Numbered from the stretch's first letter, positions 10,081 to 18,549 are shown. The stretch is 57,679 nt of DNA from Coemansia sp. RSA 922 (GCA_027577415.1 JANBQS010000025.1:1-57679), one strand, 5' to 3'. The notes: a model not told the origin generated them from the sequence alone. Translations and numbers: made by a program.

Positions 10081-10251
10081 AGTCTTTTTGGCCTCAGCCT
10101 TCTTGGCCTCTGCTGTTACTTTTGTAGTTGGCTTGGCATAAGGCTTCGATGTCTTTGCAGCCTTGCCACTAGGCTTCTTGTCAAACGACTTTTTGCCACT
10201 ACTGGACTTCTTGCCCTTGCTGTCGCTGCTCTTCGCTCTAACTGGTCCCAT
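8464..10251 (-). CDS. PUF6: Pumilio-family nucleolar protein Puf6/PUM3
   Basis: 595 residues. Residues 1-90 form a Lys/Ser/Gln-rich tail with many KK and GKK pairs, expected to drive nucleolar import. Atypical Puf repeats follow (IKEITLKHDMSRVVQTCIKHGS; ELAKSMYGRHILLRLLKH; VRRLVRHKDAAAVVDECYS), then an Ala-rich helical C-terminal CPL-type domain. Puf6/PUM3 proteins bind RNA without strong sequence choice, act in 60S ribosome assembly and, in yeast, repress ASH1 mRNA. Codons for residues 1-57 are ordinary; the rest is very GC-rich. Convergent with RMD5. Single exon. Confidence 0.88.
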   Translation of the reverse strand: MGPVRAKSSDSKGKKSSSGKKSFDKKPSGKAAKTSKPYAKPTTKVTAEAKKAEAKKTEPVGSRAQQQKKQRSDRQQQSSGGDLKIEARKLWEQLRRGDLDADVRRTHMAAMMELIGGRIKEITLKHDMSRVVQTCIKHGSTEQRAVISGELAGAEIELAKSMYGRHILLRLLKHCPAARARIIAALSGHVRRLVRHKDAAAVVDECYSVYANAAQRWALAAEFYGGECAVMGAHVTSVDAILAQSPQRLAGVVAALKASAAPLLEKGTVQHAVVHRVLLDLVRLSDGADRRAAIEALHTLAVEMVHTRDGAHCAMLCLLHGSPKDRKALVRSFRPFVRKMALDEHAHAVLIGALDCVDDTVLVAKTLLADAAALADDLLPDTHGRRVLLYALAGRSPHYVGADALAVLRAGDSVRAATSKKDPATRRRELAAAAGPPLVAWAERHAAAAVFEPLPSQAVAETLVRAPCDKRRAWDAVLALVSHDIAPGHVLLHPVANRVVATCILAGHAPVRAAAADAAPPYEGNPPFATDVLAALAESGQLLPAAAAGAFPVRALLEVPATAGRARELLAPHLAVLEAKAAGNATVAAIVALLK

Positions 10252-10471
10252 CGCTAGCTAATCACTAATAAAACAAAAAAAGTGTATATATAAAATAAAG
10301 GAAAGACAAGAGCAATTTAAAAATCTTTTTGTGAAAAGCGCATACAGAAAAAAAAAAAAAAAAAAAGTAAAGGAAAAAAAGTATTTGATTACTGTTGATC
10401 GTGATTACCCATCTTGTGCAATGAGGACTACCTGACCTCCTGGTACAATAAGAATTATCCAATAAGAAATT

Positions 10472-10694
10472 ATCCTGCGCTTGCTCCTACCAAAAGAGAC
10501 CTTGTCTTCTCTTCAAAAAAGAAAAAGGAAAATGCGCTTTGAAAACAACTGTCTCCCTTGTACGAAACAAAAAAAAAAATCCTGTGCTTGCTCGTACCAA
10601 AGGAGACCTTGTCGTTTCTCCTCACAAAAAGGAAAGGAAAGAATCCTTTTTTAAATGTGCTTTGAAACCCACATCGAGTCTCCCTTGTACGAAA
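10472..10694 (+). repeat. Imperfect tandem duplication upstream of HMG-box gene
   Basis: Unit 1 is 10472-10567 (96 bases) and unit 2 is 10579-10694 (116 bases), separated by an A-run. Both start ATCCTG(C/T)GCTTGCTC(C/G)TACC, continue (A/G)GAGACCTTGTC, then a purine run, GCTTTGAAA, and end CTCCCTTGTACGAAA. Unit 2 carries a small insertion in the middle. ATCCTTGCCTTGCCC near 10707 may be the start of a third, decayed unit. Confidence 0.75.
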
Positions 10695-11013
10695 GAACAT
10701 CCAACAATCCTTGCCTTGCCCAAATACATCCACTTTCTTTTTTCCAACCTCTTTCACCTCCAATTTATTCTCGTCAAAGAACACCCTTTTTACCATTCTC
10801 TACAAACCTGCAACGTCTCTACAATACATTTTTGCAAGGGAAAAAAATGTGCCATTTAACAAAAGAAAAAATGCACTTTTTTTTCTTTATTTCAAAGAAC
10901 CACTTTACATTTTTTTCTTTCCTTTTACCAAAACGCCAAAAGTCTCGCTTTCTGCCTTCTTGAGCTATAGCTCGTTTTCCAAACACCCCCCATTCTCTGA
11001 AGAAAAAATTTCT

Positions 11014-11020
11014 GCTATAT
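11014..11020 (+). promoter_or_regulatory. TATA box of first HMG-box gene
   Basis: TATATAA about 115 bases before the ATG at 11136. The spacing matches TATA boxes before the SDR at 14270 and the small-family genes at 23811 and 57205. Confidence 0.5.
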
Positions 11021-11135
11021 AACAATTCCTCCTTCTCCCACTTCCGTTTATCCTTTTATTATTATTCTTAACAACATTCTTCTCACTTTTTTTTTCTACA
11101 TCCACTACTATAGTTGTCTTTCTCTCTCTTTCTAA

Positions 11136-12161
11136 ATGGATAGTATGCCTGCTACTTTTGCCAATTATACACACGGTGTGCCACAGTCTATTTCGCCTAT
11201 TGATCATAACATGCCCACTCCTCCAATGCAGCAACGTCCTGCTCCTAGGTCTCCCCACTACAGCCCTTACTCCAAGCGCCCAAACAGCCAGTACGCCTCT
11301 CCCGACCGCCACTACAGGAGCCTGCGTCATAACCACCAACAGCAGCAGCAGCCTTCCCCACACGGTGTCACTCATCTCCAGCAACCATACTCTTACAACC
11401 ACCCACCAAGGTACCAGCAAGCTCCACCACCACCTCTTTCTATGCCTCAGCATCTGCCCAAGCATCAGCAGCAGCAGCAGCAACCACAGAGCTCTACGTA
11501 CTCGTCCCAAATAATTCAAGAGTCTGGTTGTCAAATCTACCGCTACAACAACAACGGTGACACTGTAGAACAAAGCCTGCACCAAATCGTAGGCTCCAAC
11601 GGCAAAGTTTACATCGAGTATATTCCAGGCCACAGCATGATTTATATCCCTTCTTCAGCATCGCCAAGCCTGGTAATGAACCATACTTTGGCAAACTCAC
11701 GGCTGAACAAGCTAAAGGAAAAGAATCCAAAGACTGCACGTCCCAGCAACGTATTTTTCAAGTACAGGAGCCACAAACTACCAGAGCTAACTAAACAGTA
11801 TCCAAAGCTTAACCAAACTGTTATTTCTAAAATGGTCGCTGACGCCTGGAAGTCTGAATCTAATGAAGTAAAGGACCGCTTCAAGCAGCAGTACGATGAT
11901 GAAATGATTCAATACGAGATTGCAAAGAAACTTAGTCGCTACCAGTCCTCTGTTATACCTAGGGATTATCTTGATGAGGATGTTTCAGACAATCTTCCTG
12001 TTTACTCTCCATACTCTAATCCTCCTACACATGTATCTGGCCCGCCCTCAGCTGCCTCAAACCTTGAGGCTAGCCACCGCCACAACAGTTTATCATTAAC
12101 TACTTCTAACAGTCCACAGATGCAATCACAGCAACCGGGCTCTTACAGAAACTCTTTTTAA
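11136..12161 (+). CDS. MATA-type HMG-box transcription factor 1
   Basis: 341 residues. Residues 1-130 are rich in Pro, Gln, His and Ser, with runs of CAG/CAA codons, typical of activation regions. Around residues 155-170 is a conserved block GKVYIEYIPGHSMIYI, shared with the neighbouring HMG protein. The HMG box spans about 198-270: RPSNVFFKYR, then VADAWKSESNEVKDRF; the (R/K)PxNxFxxYR start is the form seen in fungal mating-type (MATA_HMG) proteins. The C-terminal 70 residues are low-complexity. Nuclear DNA-binding factor by family; target unknown. Single exon. The flanking genes are not the TPT/RNA-helicase pair that marks Mucoromycota sex loci, so I do not call it a mating locus. Confidence 0.85.
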   Translation: MDSMPATFANYTHGVPQSISPIDHNMPTPPMQQRPAPRSPHYSPYSKRPNSQYASPDRHYRSLRHNHQQQQQPSPHGVTHLQQPYSYNHPPRYQQAPPPPLSMPQHLPKHQQQQQQPQSSTYSSQIIQESGCQIYRYNNNGDTVEQSLHQIVGSNGKVYIEYIPGHSMIYIPSSASPSLVMNHTLANSRLNKLKEKNPKTARPSNVFFKYRSHKLPELTKQYPKLNQTVISKMVADAWKSESNEVKDRFKQQYDDEMIQYEIAKKLSRYQSSVIPRDYLDEDVSDNLPVYSPYSNPPTHVSGPPSAASNLEASHRHNSLSLTTSNSPQMQSQQPGSYRNSF

Positions 12162-12244
12162 GGAAATTTTTTTATATAGTATATATTTCAACAAAAAAAA
12201 AACAAAAAATATAACAATGTTTTAAACCTTTAACAAAAATAATT

Positions 12245-12691
12245 CTATCCTACTGTTAGTGTAAGAGTTAACGCAGTTGCACAGGGGATTGTTGTATGTG
12301 GGCTTGATGGTAGGGTTGCTACGATTGGAGAAAATGGGCCAGGGAATGGTGGTGGATTGTTGGGATATGCAATGGTAGGCTGTGGTATAGCAACCGGCAT
12401 AGCCACTGGCATAGCAACCGGCATAGCTACTGGCATAGCATAGGGCATGGGAACAGGCATAGGATAATTGTTATTGTTCTTCTGTCTACGTCTCCTTCTA
12501 CGTCTTATTACTGTAGCAGTCTCATAGTCTCCGCCACGACCATGTCGCTCAATGACCTCATAGCTTTCTTCTTCCAATCCATCTACAGAATCAAGTTCAT
12601 AAATATCTACATCTTCCGAAGATGCTATCATAGATAGGCCACGCGCAATTACAAACAACGCAGCAAGAACTGAAAGTGCAAGGAACTTCAT
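12245..12691 (-). CDS. Small secreted protein with poly-Arg site and MPVA repeats
   Basis: 148 residues, family not recognised. The start MKFLALSVLAALFVIARG is a clear signal peptide. An acidic segment follows (SSEDVDIYELDSVDGLEEES), then a run of Arg (TATVIRRRRRRRQK) that could be cut by a Kex2-type protease, then a region built from MPVA units (AMPVAMPVAMPVAMPVAIP), then a Pro/Thr-rich end. Acid pro-segment, dibasic run and repeat cargo are the layout of a processed secreted peptide precursor, but no product can be named. It lies between the two HMG-box genes, convergent with the first (83 bases between stops). Confidence 0.6.
   Translation of the reverse strand: MKFLALSVLAALFVIARGLSMIASSEDVDIYELDSVDGLEEESYEVIERHGRGGDYETATVIRRRRRRRQKNNNNYPMPVPMPYAMPVAMPVAMPVAMPVAIPQPTIAYPNNPPPFPGPFSPIVATLPSSPHTTIPCATALTLTLTVG
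12397..12462 (-). repeat. 12-base coding repeat (MPVA units)
   Basis: On the coding strand a GCTATGCCNGTN-like 12-base unit is repeated about five times, giving the MPVA array of the secreted protein. The units differ mostly at third positions, so the array is probably kept for its protein sequence. Confidence 0.65.
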
Positions 12692-13398
12692 AGTTTAATT
12701 AAAAAGAAATATGCAAGTGACAAAAAGAAAAAGTTCATAAAGTGATCATGATTTTTTTTCTCCTTGGGCGTGCGCGTGGGGGGGGGAGATGATGAACTCT
12801 AGATTTATAAACTACCTCAGCACAAGATTGTTTTGTTAGCCACAAAAAGCAAAAGTGCCGATATTACTGCTTTTAATCCACACGATGTAGCCATTTAGCC
12901 GCACCAAGCACACACAAAAAAAGGGCAGTAGGCTTTTGTCACACTTTTTTCTACCCTAACTTTTTTTTTTTTAATCTAACGAGAAACAATTTACATCGTG
13001 CATTGGAAGATTAGGCATAACCTAAAAATGCGTGGCGCTTAGAGTACTTGCCCTCTTTTCTTTTGTTTGACACTATCTGGTGCTCCACACCGCATGGTGC
13101 ATATCTGGCACACTGAGAGGATTGACAAACCAATTAACTGATATAAATACAAAAAGAATTCATGTCAAAGGCCGAATAGCAGAAAGGATAATGCAATAGG
13201 TGATCGACATAAGGAGAGAAAGAGGAAAAGTGTCACACACATAGACGACACCCTCTTTTTTTGTTTTCTTTTACATCGATCAAAAATAGAGAGAGAAAGC
13301 TTGAGTTGGCCGCAGCTTACATAAATAGAAGAAGGAATTGCGGCGCAGTACGCATTGTCCTTTATAGCGATATTCATTTATTTTCAAACTCTTTTACC
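12692..13398. promoter_or_regulatory. Intergenic region between secreted-protein gene and second HMG-box gene
   Basis: A divergent promoter region without a protein-like frame. It holds a run of nine or ten G near 12780, several A and T tracts, and ATAAATAG near 13321, about 75 bases before the start of the second HMG gene. An upstream in-frame extension of that gene (from 13261) lies in leader-like sequence and was not used. Confidence 0.5.
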
Positions 13399-14019
13399 AT
13401 GTCTGTCTACAACCAATTCAACTACCCCAGTCCCAGCAGCAGCGACGTTTGTGCCAGTACGCCTACTTTTGTCCACGAGTCACACTTGTCAAGCTTGCCC
13501 GCTGCGACATCTCGCATTGCTGGTCATGCCAATAGCAGCGTCTACACCTACAGCCAACAGGCCGACAAGCTTAACCGATTACCCGTCCACCAGCTGTTTA
13601 CCGCCGATGGTCGACTTTTTATAGAGTATAAGCCCGGACACAACCTTGTCTATGTCGACAATCAGATTGAAGCAGGTCAGCCGCTACAACAAGTGCTACA
13701 GGCAGCGTGTTCGGGACATAGTTTGTTGCAAACCAGCCGCACTATTCGCAAACGGCGGCCAAAGGCAAGTCGTGGCGCAGAGGGTATGCCCAAAAAGCCA
13801 TACAATGCGTTTATTCGCTATAGATGCCGCCACTTGCAAGACACTAAACAGGCACATCCAGCAGCCAGTCAGACAGAGCTTTCGCGCATTATTGCTGAGC
13901 ACTGGCGCAGCGAGTCGCCTGAAACCAAGGAGCTCTTTCAAGCAGAGTATAGAGACGAGCTGAGCCACTATCAAGCCAGCGTTAAACAATTCCAAGCTCA
14001 GTATCCGTTTGGCGCTTAG
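13399..14019 (+). CDS. MATA-type HMG-box transcription factor 2
   Basis: 206 residues starting at ATG 13399 (MSVYNQFNYPS). An in-frame Met exists 46 codons upstream, but that stretch reads like 5' leader and carries the TATA-like element. Residues about 73-85 carry GRLFIEYKPGHNLVYV, matching the block in the first HMG protein. A basic patch (RKRRPKASRG) follows, then the HMG box at about 131-200: KKPYNAFIRYR, IIAEHWRSESPETKELF. The protein ends a few residues after the box, so this is a short form without the low-complexity tails of its neighbour. Same strand and same domain order suggest an old tandem duplication. Function inferred only from the DNA-binding domain. Confidence 0.85.
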   Translation: MSVYNQFNYPSPSSSDVCASTPTFVHESHLSSLPAATSRIAGHANSSVYTYSQQADKLNRLPVHQLFTADGRLFIEYKPGHNLVYVDNQIEAGQPLQQVLQAACSGHSLLQTSRTIRKRRPKASRGAEGMPKKPYNAFIRYRCRHLQDTKQAHPAASQTELSRIIAEHWRSESPETKELFQAEYRDELSHYQASVKQFQAQYPFGA

Positions 14020-14148
14020 ATTAATCACATAAATATATCTTTTTGATAATCACTCTACCCCCCCCCCAACGTATCTTTCCATCATCGCATTCCCATGACA
14101 AAAAAAAAAAATCAAGTATGGACAAGAGGCGCTATCTGTAATCGTTGG

Positions 14149-14155
14149 TATATAA
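14149..14155 (+). promoter_or_regulatory. TATA box of SDR gene
   Basis: TATATAA about 120 bases before ATG 14270, followed by a pyrimidine-rich leader. The 14020-14140 stretch before it holds runs of C and A and no gene. Confidence 0.45.
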
Positions 14156-14269
14156 TTCACATACCCACGCCACCTGTATTGATCTTCTTTTGTTTATAAC
14201 GACTTTTTTATACCAGTTCTCTCCTTTGCTCTTTTTTTTACCAACTATTTTCAACATTATTTTTTTAGC

Positions 14270-15145
14270 ATGCTCTTCGCAAAGGACCAGTCGTACGATA
14301 TTCAAGGCAAGGTTGCGCTTGTCACCGGCGCCCTGGGCTCTATTGGCAGACAATTAACTCGGCAGTTTTTAGACGGCGGGGCGCGGGTAGTGATGGTCGA
14401 CATTATCGGCAATGGCTCTGGTGACGAAATTAGCCGTAAACTTGACCCCGATAACACAAAGTATGTACAAGCCGACTTGCGCAACTTTTCTGACATCCAG
14501 CGCATGTTCGACGAGGGCGTGCAAGCATTTGAGCGTATCGACATCCTAGTCAACAACGCTGGCATTGCCTTGTACAACAGACTTTACGAAGACGAATCGG
14601 GCGACAATGTGGCCCTGGCCATTGACCTCAATCTTCGCGCGCCAGTCGAAGCCACTCGTGTGTTTGTCCAGATGCTCAAGGCCCAGGGTCGTCAGGGCGT
14701 AGTAGTGCAGCTTGCGTCTATGGCTGGACTGATGCCTCGCGACGGCTTTGAGATCTATGGTGCGACAAAGACTGGACTGATTTTCTTTGCCGAAGCCAGC
14801 CGGCACTTGGCACCCCAGATAAGAATATCAGCTGTGGCTCCATTCTTTGTCAACTCTCCAATGGCCAACAATTGTGAAAGGTTAAAAGATACGCCAGCTC
14901 TGAGTCCATTTACGCTTCTTTCAGTCAACGACGTGGCCGATGCCGTGGTTGCCCAAGTCAAGGACCGTAACTCGGGTGGCAATACTGTTATGCTGATGGG
15001 TCCTTGGGTCCGCTTGCCCGTATGGATGTTTTGGCTTGCTCACATATACGCAATGTTTATGCTCATCCTGTGCCAGACACTAGGCCGCATCAAATCCATG
15101 TGTGGCCTGCCCAGCGGCAGCAAGTATCTCCAGCACAAAGACTAG
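14270..15145 (+). CDS. Short-chain dehydrogenase/reductase with C-terminal membrane segment
   Basis: 291-residue classical SDR, closest in layout to the 15-hydroxyprostaglandin dehydrogenase-like group. The cofactor motif is TGALGSIG (residues 19-26), where Ser replaces the usual Gly of TGxxxGIG. NNAG is at 95-98, the catalytic Ser at about 150 (LASMAG), Tyr163 and Lys167 in YGATK. Asp after the second strand (VVMVDII) points to NAD(H) rather than NADP(H). A hydrophobic stretch near residue 245-265 (LPVWMFWLAHIYAMFMLIL) could anchor it to a membrane. Substrate unknown. Single exon, convergent with the acyltransferase gene (41 bases between stops). Confidence 0.85.
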   Translation: MLFAKDQSYDIQGKVALVTGALGSIGRQLTRQFLDGGARVVMVDIIGNGSGDEISRKLDPDNTKYVQADLRNFSDIQRMFDEGVQAFERIDILVNNAGIALYNRLYEDESGDNVALAIDLNLRAPVEATRVFVQMLKAQGRQGVVVQLASMAGLMPRDGFEIYGATKTGLIFFAEASRHLAPQIRISAVAPFFVNSPMANNCERLKDTPALSPFTLLSVNDVADAVVAQVKDRNSGGNTVMLMGPWVRLPVWMFWLAHIYAMFMLILCQTLGRIKSMCGLPSGSKYLQHKD

Positions 15146-15186
15146 ACTAAACATATTCTTGATCTATTGTTTTTTTTTCAAACATG

Positions 15187-16749
15187 TTAGTAGACAATCT
15201 GAGTAAAATCTCTCCAAAACTCGTCTCTCAAGACTTGCTTCATGACTGGCGCCTTCAATATGATGTTGGCAATAACGTCAGTGCTGGGTGGCGGGCTGGG
15301 CAAAAGTCCGACAAAGTTGGCCACAAACGACGGAATTGTGCACACCCACTCGGGCGGGCCATTGCCAAAGTCGCTGGCATAGAGCTTGAACTCCATCTCG
15401 CAAGTGACAACCAGCAATTCTGGCTGTGTAGACATGTAGATCATCGGCCGAGTGAATGACTTTGGGTTGGAAGAGAGCAAGTCCACAAACGACGCAACTA
15501 GCGCAGCGTCGGCGTTTTCGTAGATTGACCGCACCATGTCTACAGCCTTGGCCAGAGATCTGGGGTTAATCGGCGTCTCTAGCACGTCGAGTGGGCACAG
15601 CGAGTTGTGCGGGATAAGCCCATTGCCCATGTATTGCTTGTCGACTAGTCCCAGCCCATGGCGTATGTCGTCGAGCAAGTTTAGCGACTGGTACTTGCTT
15701 GAATCGCGCTTGACACTGCTGTCGCAATTGCTAGAGCAACACAGCAGCCGTGCCCCGTACTTGACAAGCCCCACTGCAGCACCCACTACACTACACGCAG
15801 CGCCAAACAACCAGCCAGCTACGCTGACACTCTCTTGATCTCTGCGATTGCGATGCGCCCTGGCGATAAGCTTGCTGAGAATAGCAGCCAGCAAATAGCG
15901 GTCAGTCAACTTGCCATCCGAACCGTCAGCCACATACTCGCTGACTTCCTTTCTTAGCATCTCCAAGGCCTGACGCGAGACGCGGAAGGTGTGCGAGACA
16001 ACGCCCGAGTTGAACTTTGCCTTGTTTAGCAGGCGGCCGCGAGTGTTGGGCGACAACCACGCTATCCAGTCAGCGATCGGTTTGAATCCAGTGTAGACAC
16101 GCAGGGTCTCGGAATCCAGAGGCTTGCGCTCTACTGGCAAGTGGCGGGCGATAATACTGCGGTCAAAGCAATACTCGAGCTGTGAGGTTTGCTGAGCCAA
16201 CTGCCGGTCTCCAGTGCGCTCAGCTAGGCAGTGCTTGCCCCAGAGCTCGACAAAGGAGAAAAACCCCGTACCGTCGACGACATAATGCGGAATATTGATA
16301 AATATAATGACTCCGCTGTTGTCCCTCAGTCGTACAACGTGTACGTTGGCCAGTTTGATACGCCCCGCTGGTCCCGGTGCAGCCATAGTGATAGCGCCAA
16401 CGCGAGTCAGGCCCTTGGGCCACGACGAGTGGTGGAAGTTACTCTCGCGCAAAGTGTCATAGTGCGTGTCGCTTAGCGACTCTACGTATTCGGGCATATT
16501 GAGGTCATCTCTATCAATCACGACGCTGGTCTGGCCCTGGCCCTCGGGGCGCAAGTACCCGGCGAGAATGGGGAACTGCTTGAGCGCACGATAGAACGAC
16601 AGGCGAATCACATCGCTGGGCATAAAGTCGTCCTTTTTGTCGTCGTTACCAAAAAAGAAGTGGTAGGGAATGTTGAGGAACGCCGCCTGTGTATCCAGCG
16701 GGTGCAAGCCAATGACTTGGTTCTCGACAGTGCTAACAAACTCGTCCAT
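15187..16749 (-). CDS. HXXXD-type acyltransferase (PF02458-like)
   Basis: 520 residues with the two hallmarks of the CoA-dependent BAHD/transferase family: HYVVDG, with catalytic His155 and Asp159, and a DFGxG-type motif (DFGNGPPEW) near residue 475. The opening region (LHPLDTQAAFLNIPYHFFF, ALKQFPILAGYLRP) also fits. Such fungal enzymes transfer acyl groups to alcohols or amines in secondary metabolism or detoxification; the substrate cannot be told. Between the two halves is a Gly/Ala/Cys hydrophobic stretch (VAGWLFGAACSVVGAAVGLV, then LLCCSSNC) that is not usual for the family and might contact membranes. No biosynthetic partner gene is adjacent apart from the SDR. Single exon. Confidence 0.82.
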   Translation of the reverse strand: MDEFVSTVENQVIGLHPLDTQAAFLNIPYHFFFGNDDKKDDFMPSDVIRLSFYRALKQFPILAGYLRPEGQGQTSVVIDRDDLNMPEYVESLSDTHYDTLRESNFHHSSWPKGLTRVGAITMAAPGPAGRIKLANVHVVRLRDNSGVIIFINIPHYVVDGTGFFSFVELWGKHCLAERTGDRQLAQQTSQLEYCFDRSIIARHLPVERKPLDSETLRVYTGFKPIADWIAWLSPNTRGRLLNKAKFNSGVVSHTFRVSRQALEMLRKEVSEYVADGSDGKLTDRYLLAAILSKLIARAHRNRRDQESVSVAGWLFGAACSVVGAAVGLVKYGARLLCCSSNCDSSVKRDSSKYQSLNLLDDIRHGLGLVDKQYMGNGLIPHNSLCPLDVLETPINPRSLAKAVDMVRSIYENADAALVASFVDLLSSNPKSFTRPMIYMSTQPELLVVTCEMEFKLYASDFGNGPPEWVCTIPSFVANFVGLLPSPPPSTDVIANIILKAPVMKQVLRDEFWRDFTQIVY

Positions 16750-17283
16750 GATAAGTGTGATACTATTGAGAGAGAAAAAACAATACTTTTATGTATATAG
16801 AGCAGTGGAGAAAAGGAGAACAACAGTGGCGGCCAGTTGTATTTTTTTAAAGGCTTCAAAATCTGTCGCCTAATTGTAGTGGGTGAGAGTGGATTATGTC
16901 GAACAAAAGAAGGCTGGGTAATATTCCCACAGGGCTCATGAAAAAGCCACAATGTTACTTTTTTTGCCAACAAGGGTTCGTAGGCAGATAGTACAGTGGC
17001 GTCAGTGCATTAGATATTGTCTCTTCTTTTGAGATGAGATCATTACAAGCGTAGGTTGCATTCACGGACATTAATTGCAACATGGCTGGAGACAATATTT
17101 GTGACATACACGTGTGGTTTACCATATGCTTGCTGTTAGGGCTGACTGGGAGTGTTGGACTTTCAATATTTTCCAAAAAGTAGGGCACATATGTAATATT
17201 ATTTCTTGTCAAAAGCCACTATTTTTTTTTCTCCATAAAAGCTACGCGGGGGCATAAAAAAATTACACATTCTAGCCAAAACA
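16750..17283. promoter_or_regulatory. Divergent promoter region (acyltransferase / TLDc gene)
   Basis: AT-rich, about 530 bases, no convincing gene (the 85-codon minus frame at 16955-17212 has no supporting features). It must hold the promoters of both flanking genes; TATGTATATAGAG near 16792 is a possible TATA sequence for the minus-strand gene. Confidence 0.45.
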
Positions 17284-18549
17284 ATGGGCAACGTACTATC
17301 TCCCACGACAACGACACGGATACATGCCTCTACGAAACTATCCGAGGCGGACTCCCAGGCACTTACTGCATTCCTACGCCACAAGTCAGAACAACCAGTT
17401 GATAGTGGGACATCATTTGAGAAAATGCTCTGGACATACTTGCACAGCGCTACAACAGATGGCGACAATAGCTCAGATCCAGCTAAGCTATTTGGCGAAC
17501 TTGCTAATTTCAACAAGTATACACAAGCCGACGCAATATACCGACTAGGCCGCTTAGATACAGTCGACTTTAGCACATTCGCTAGGAGTGTGTGCAGCAG
17601 CGCCATCGCAGAGTTTTGGAACCAAGAGTCACCGATGATTGTCGATAGCACAGCTCCATGGGTAGTCGAGTGGGTCATGCCCAAAGAAACATCGTCTATT
17701 AGAAGCATCGATGCGTGGCATGCTTGGTGGAGACAAAGCGCCATACTGCGTGAGATGGTCGAGCTGGCGCTACGCAGCAGCTTGCATCAATCTCACGTAA
17801 TGATAGCTGATATCACCGATGCGAACCTGAGCTGTCCAAAGCTAAGCACTAGAGATCTCGGCAGAATGCTCGGCAGCGATTCGCTACTAACAGCCGAACT
17901 GGGCTGGGCGCTGAGTCGCGAGCTGCCAGCATACTCGCGCAAACATTGGCAGTGCGCGTACTCCAGCCGACACGACGGACGCAGCTGGAGTACATTCCAA
18001 GGCGCAATAGAAAACCGCGGCTCCATCTTGTTGCTGGTATCCGAAAAAAAGATAAAGAAGAAAAGCTCCTCGCAGCGAGTATTCGGTGCGTACTTGGACG
18101 GCGAGGCAGTGCGACTGCCGTCGTGGCACGGCACATCGCAAAACTTTCTGTTTAGCGCCGATAGTGCTACCGGGTTAAGCGTGTACCGAGCGACTGGGTT
18201 CAACGACAACTACCAGTACTTGAACTACGCGATGCAGACATTGCCTAATGGACTAGGGATCGGCGGGCAGTTGGAGCACTTTGGACTATGGATCGACAGC
18301 GGATTTGTCAATGGCAGCTCCAACCCCACAGCCACCTACGACTCGCCACAGCTCTCAACACAGTACGACTTTGCCATTGGGTCGATCGAGGCATGGGTAG
18401 TCCGCGCATCATCGACAGCCAGCGATAGCAGCAGCGGCCAGACAAAGGTATCAGCGGTGGTAGCTAACCCAGAGGCAGCGGCATTGCTAGAGATGGCCAA
18501 TCGACCCATGTACTCTGCGCCTATCCACAGAAGCGAGCCAACTTCCTGA
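17284..18549 (+). CDS. TLDc-domain protein (RTC5/MEAK7-like)
   Basis: 421 residues. It starts MGNVLS, a good N-myristoylation signal (Gly2, Ser6), as in animal MEAK7/TLDC1 and fungal Rtc5. The first 200 residues are helical; the TLDc domain covers about 200-380, with LLVSEKKIKKKSSSQRVFGAY, FLFSADSATGLSVYRATGFNDNYQYLN, GLGIGGQLEHFGLWID and the closing FAIGSIEAWVV. TLDc proteins bind V-ATPase; Rtc5 promotes its disassembly in yeast, and MEAK7 acts on lysosomal mTOR signalling. A vacuolar-membrane role is therefore likely here. Its stop lies 29 bases from that of the CORVET-subunit gene, another vacuolar/endosomal protein; convergent orientation argues against co-transcription. Confidence 0.85.
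   Translation: MGNVLSPTTTTRIHASTKLSEADSQALTAFLRHKSEQPVDSGTSFEKMLWTYLHSATTDGDNSSDPAKLFGELANFNKYTQADAIYRLGRLDTVDFSTFARSVCSSAIAEFWNQESPMIVDSTAPWVVEWVMPKETSSIRSIDAWHAWWRQSAILREMVELALRSSLHQSHVMIADITDANLSCPKLSTRDLGRMLGSDSLLTAELGWALSRELPAYSRKHWQCAYSSRHDGRSWSTFQGAIENRGSILLLVSEKKIKKKSSSQRVFGAYLDGEAVRLPSWHGTSQNFLFSADSATGLSVYRATGFNDNYQYLNYAMQTLPNGLGIGGQLEHFGLWIDSGFVNGSSNPTATYDSPQLSTQYDFAIGSIEAWVVRASSTASDSSSGQTKVSAVVANPEAAALLEMANRPMYSAPIHRSEPTS

Larger units (their letters stand above)
10252..11135. other. Long AT-rich leader/intergenic region before the first HMG-box gene
   Basis: No protein-like frame. It contains a run of about 18 A near 10350, an imperfect tandem duplication (10472-10694), and a pyrimidine-rich leader. 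A TATATAA box at 11014-11020 lies about 115 bases before the HMG-gene start, so the part from 11014 on is core promoter plus 5' leader. Confidence 0.6.

Noticed and set aside
8460..10257. Long plus-strand frames of 411 and 446 codons opposite PUF6, and others opposite RMD5
   Set aside because: They are by-products of the GC-rich island: extreme Arg/Ala/Pro composition and no family features. PUF6 and RMD5 on the other strands match known proteins.
13261..13398. N-terminal extension of the second HMG protein
   Set aside because: The 46 extra codons lie in leader-like DNA with a TATA-like element; the Met at 13399 starts a better N-terminus.
11136..14019. Calling the HMG pair a sex (mating-type) locus
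   Set aside because: The usual Mucoromycota neighbours (triose-phosphate transporter and RNA helicase) are absent, and MATA-type HMG genes are multicopy in several lineages. The family is certain, the mating role is not.
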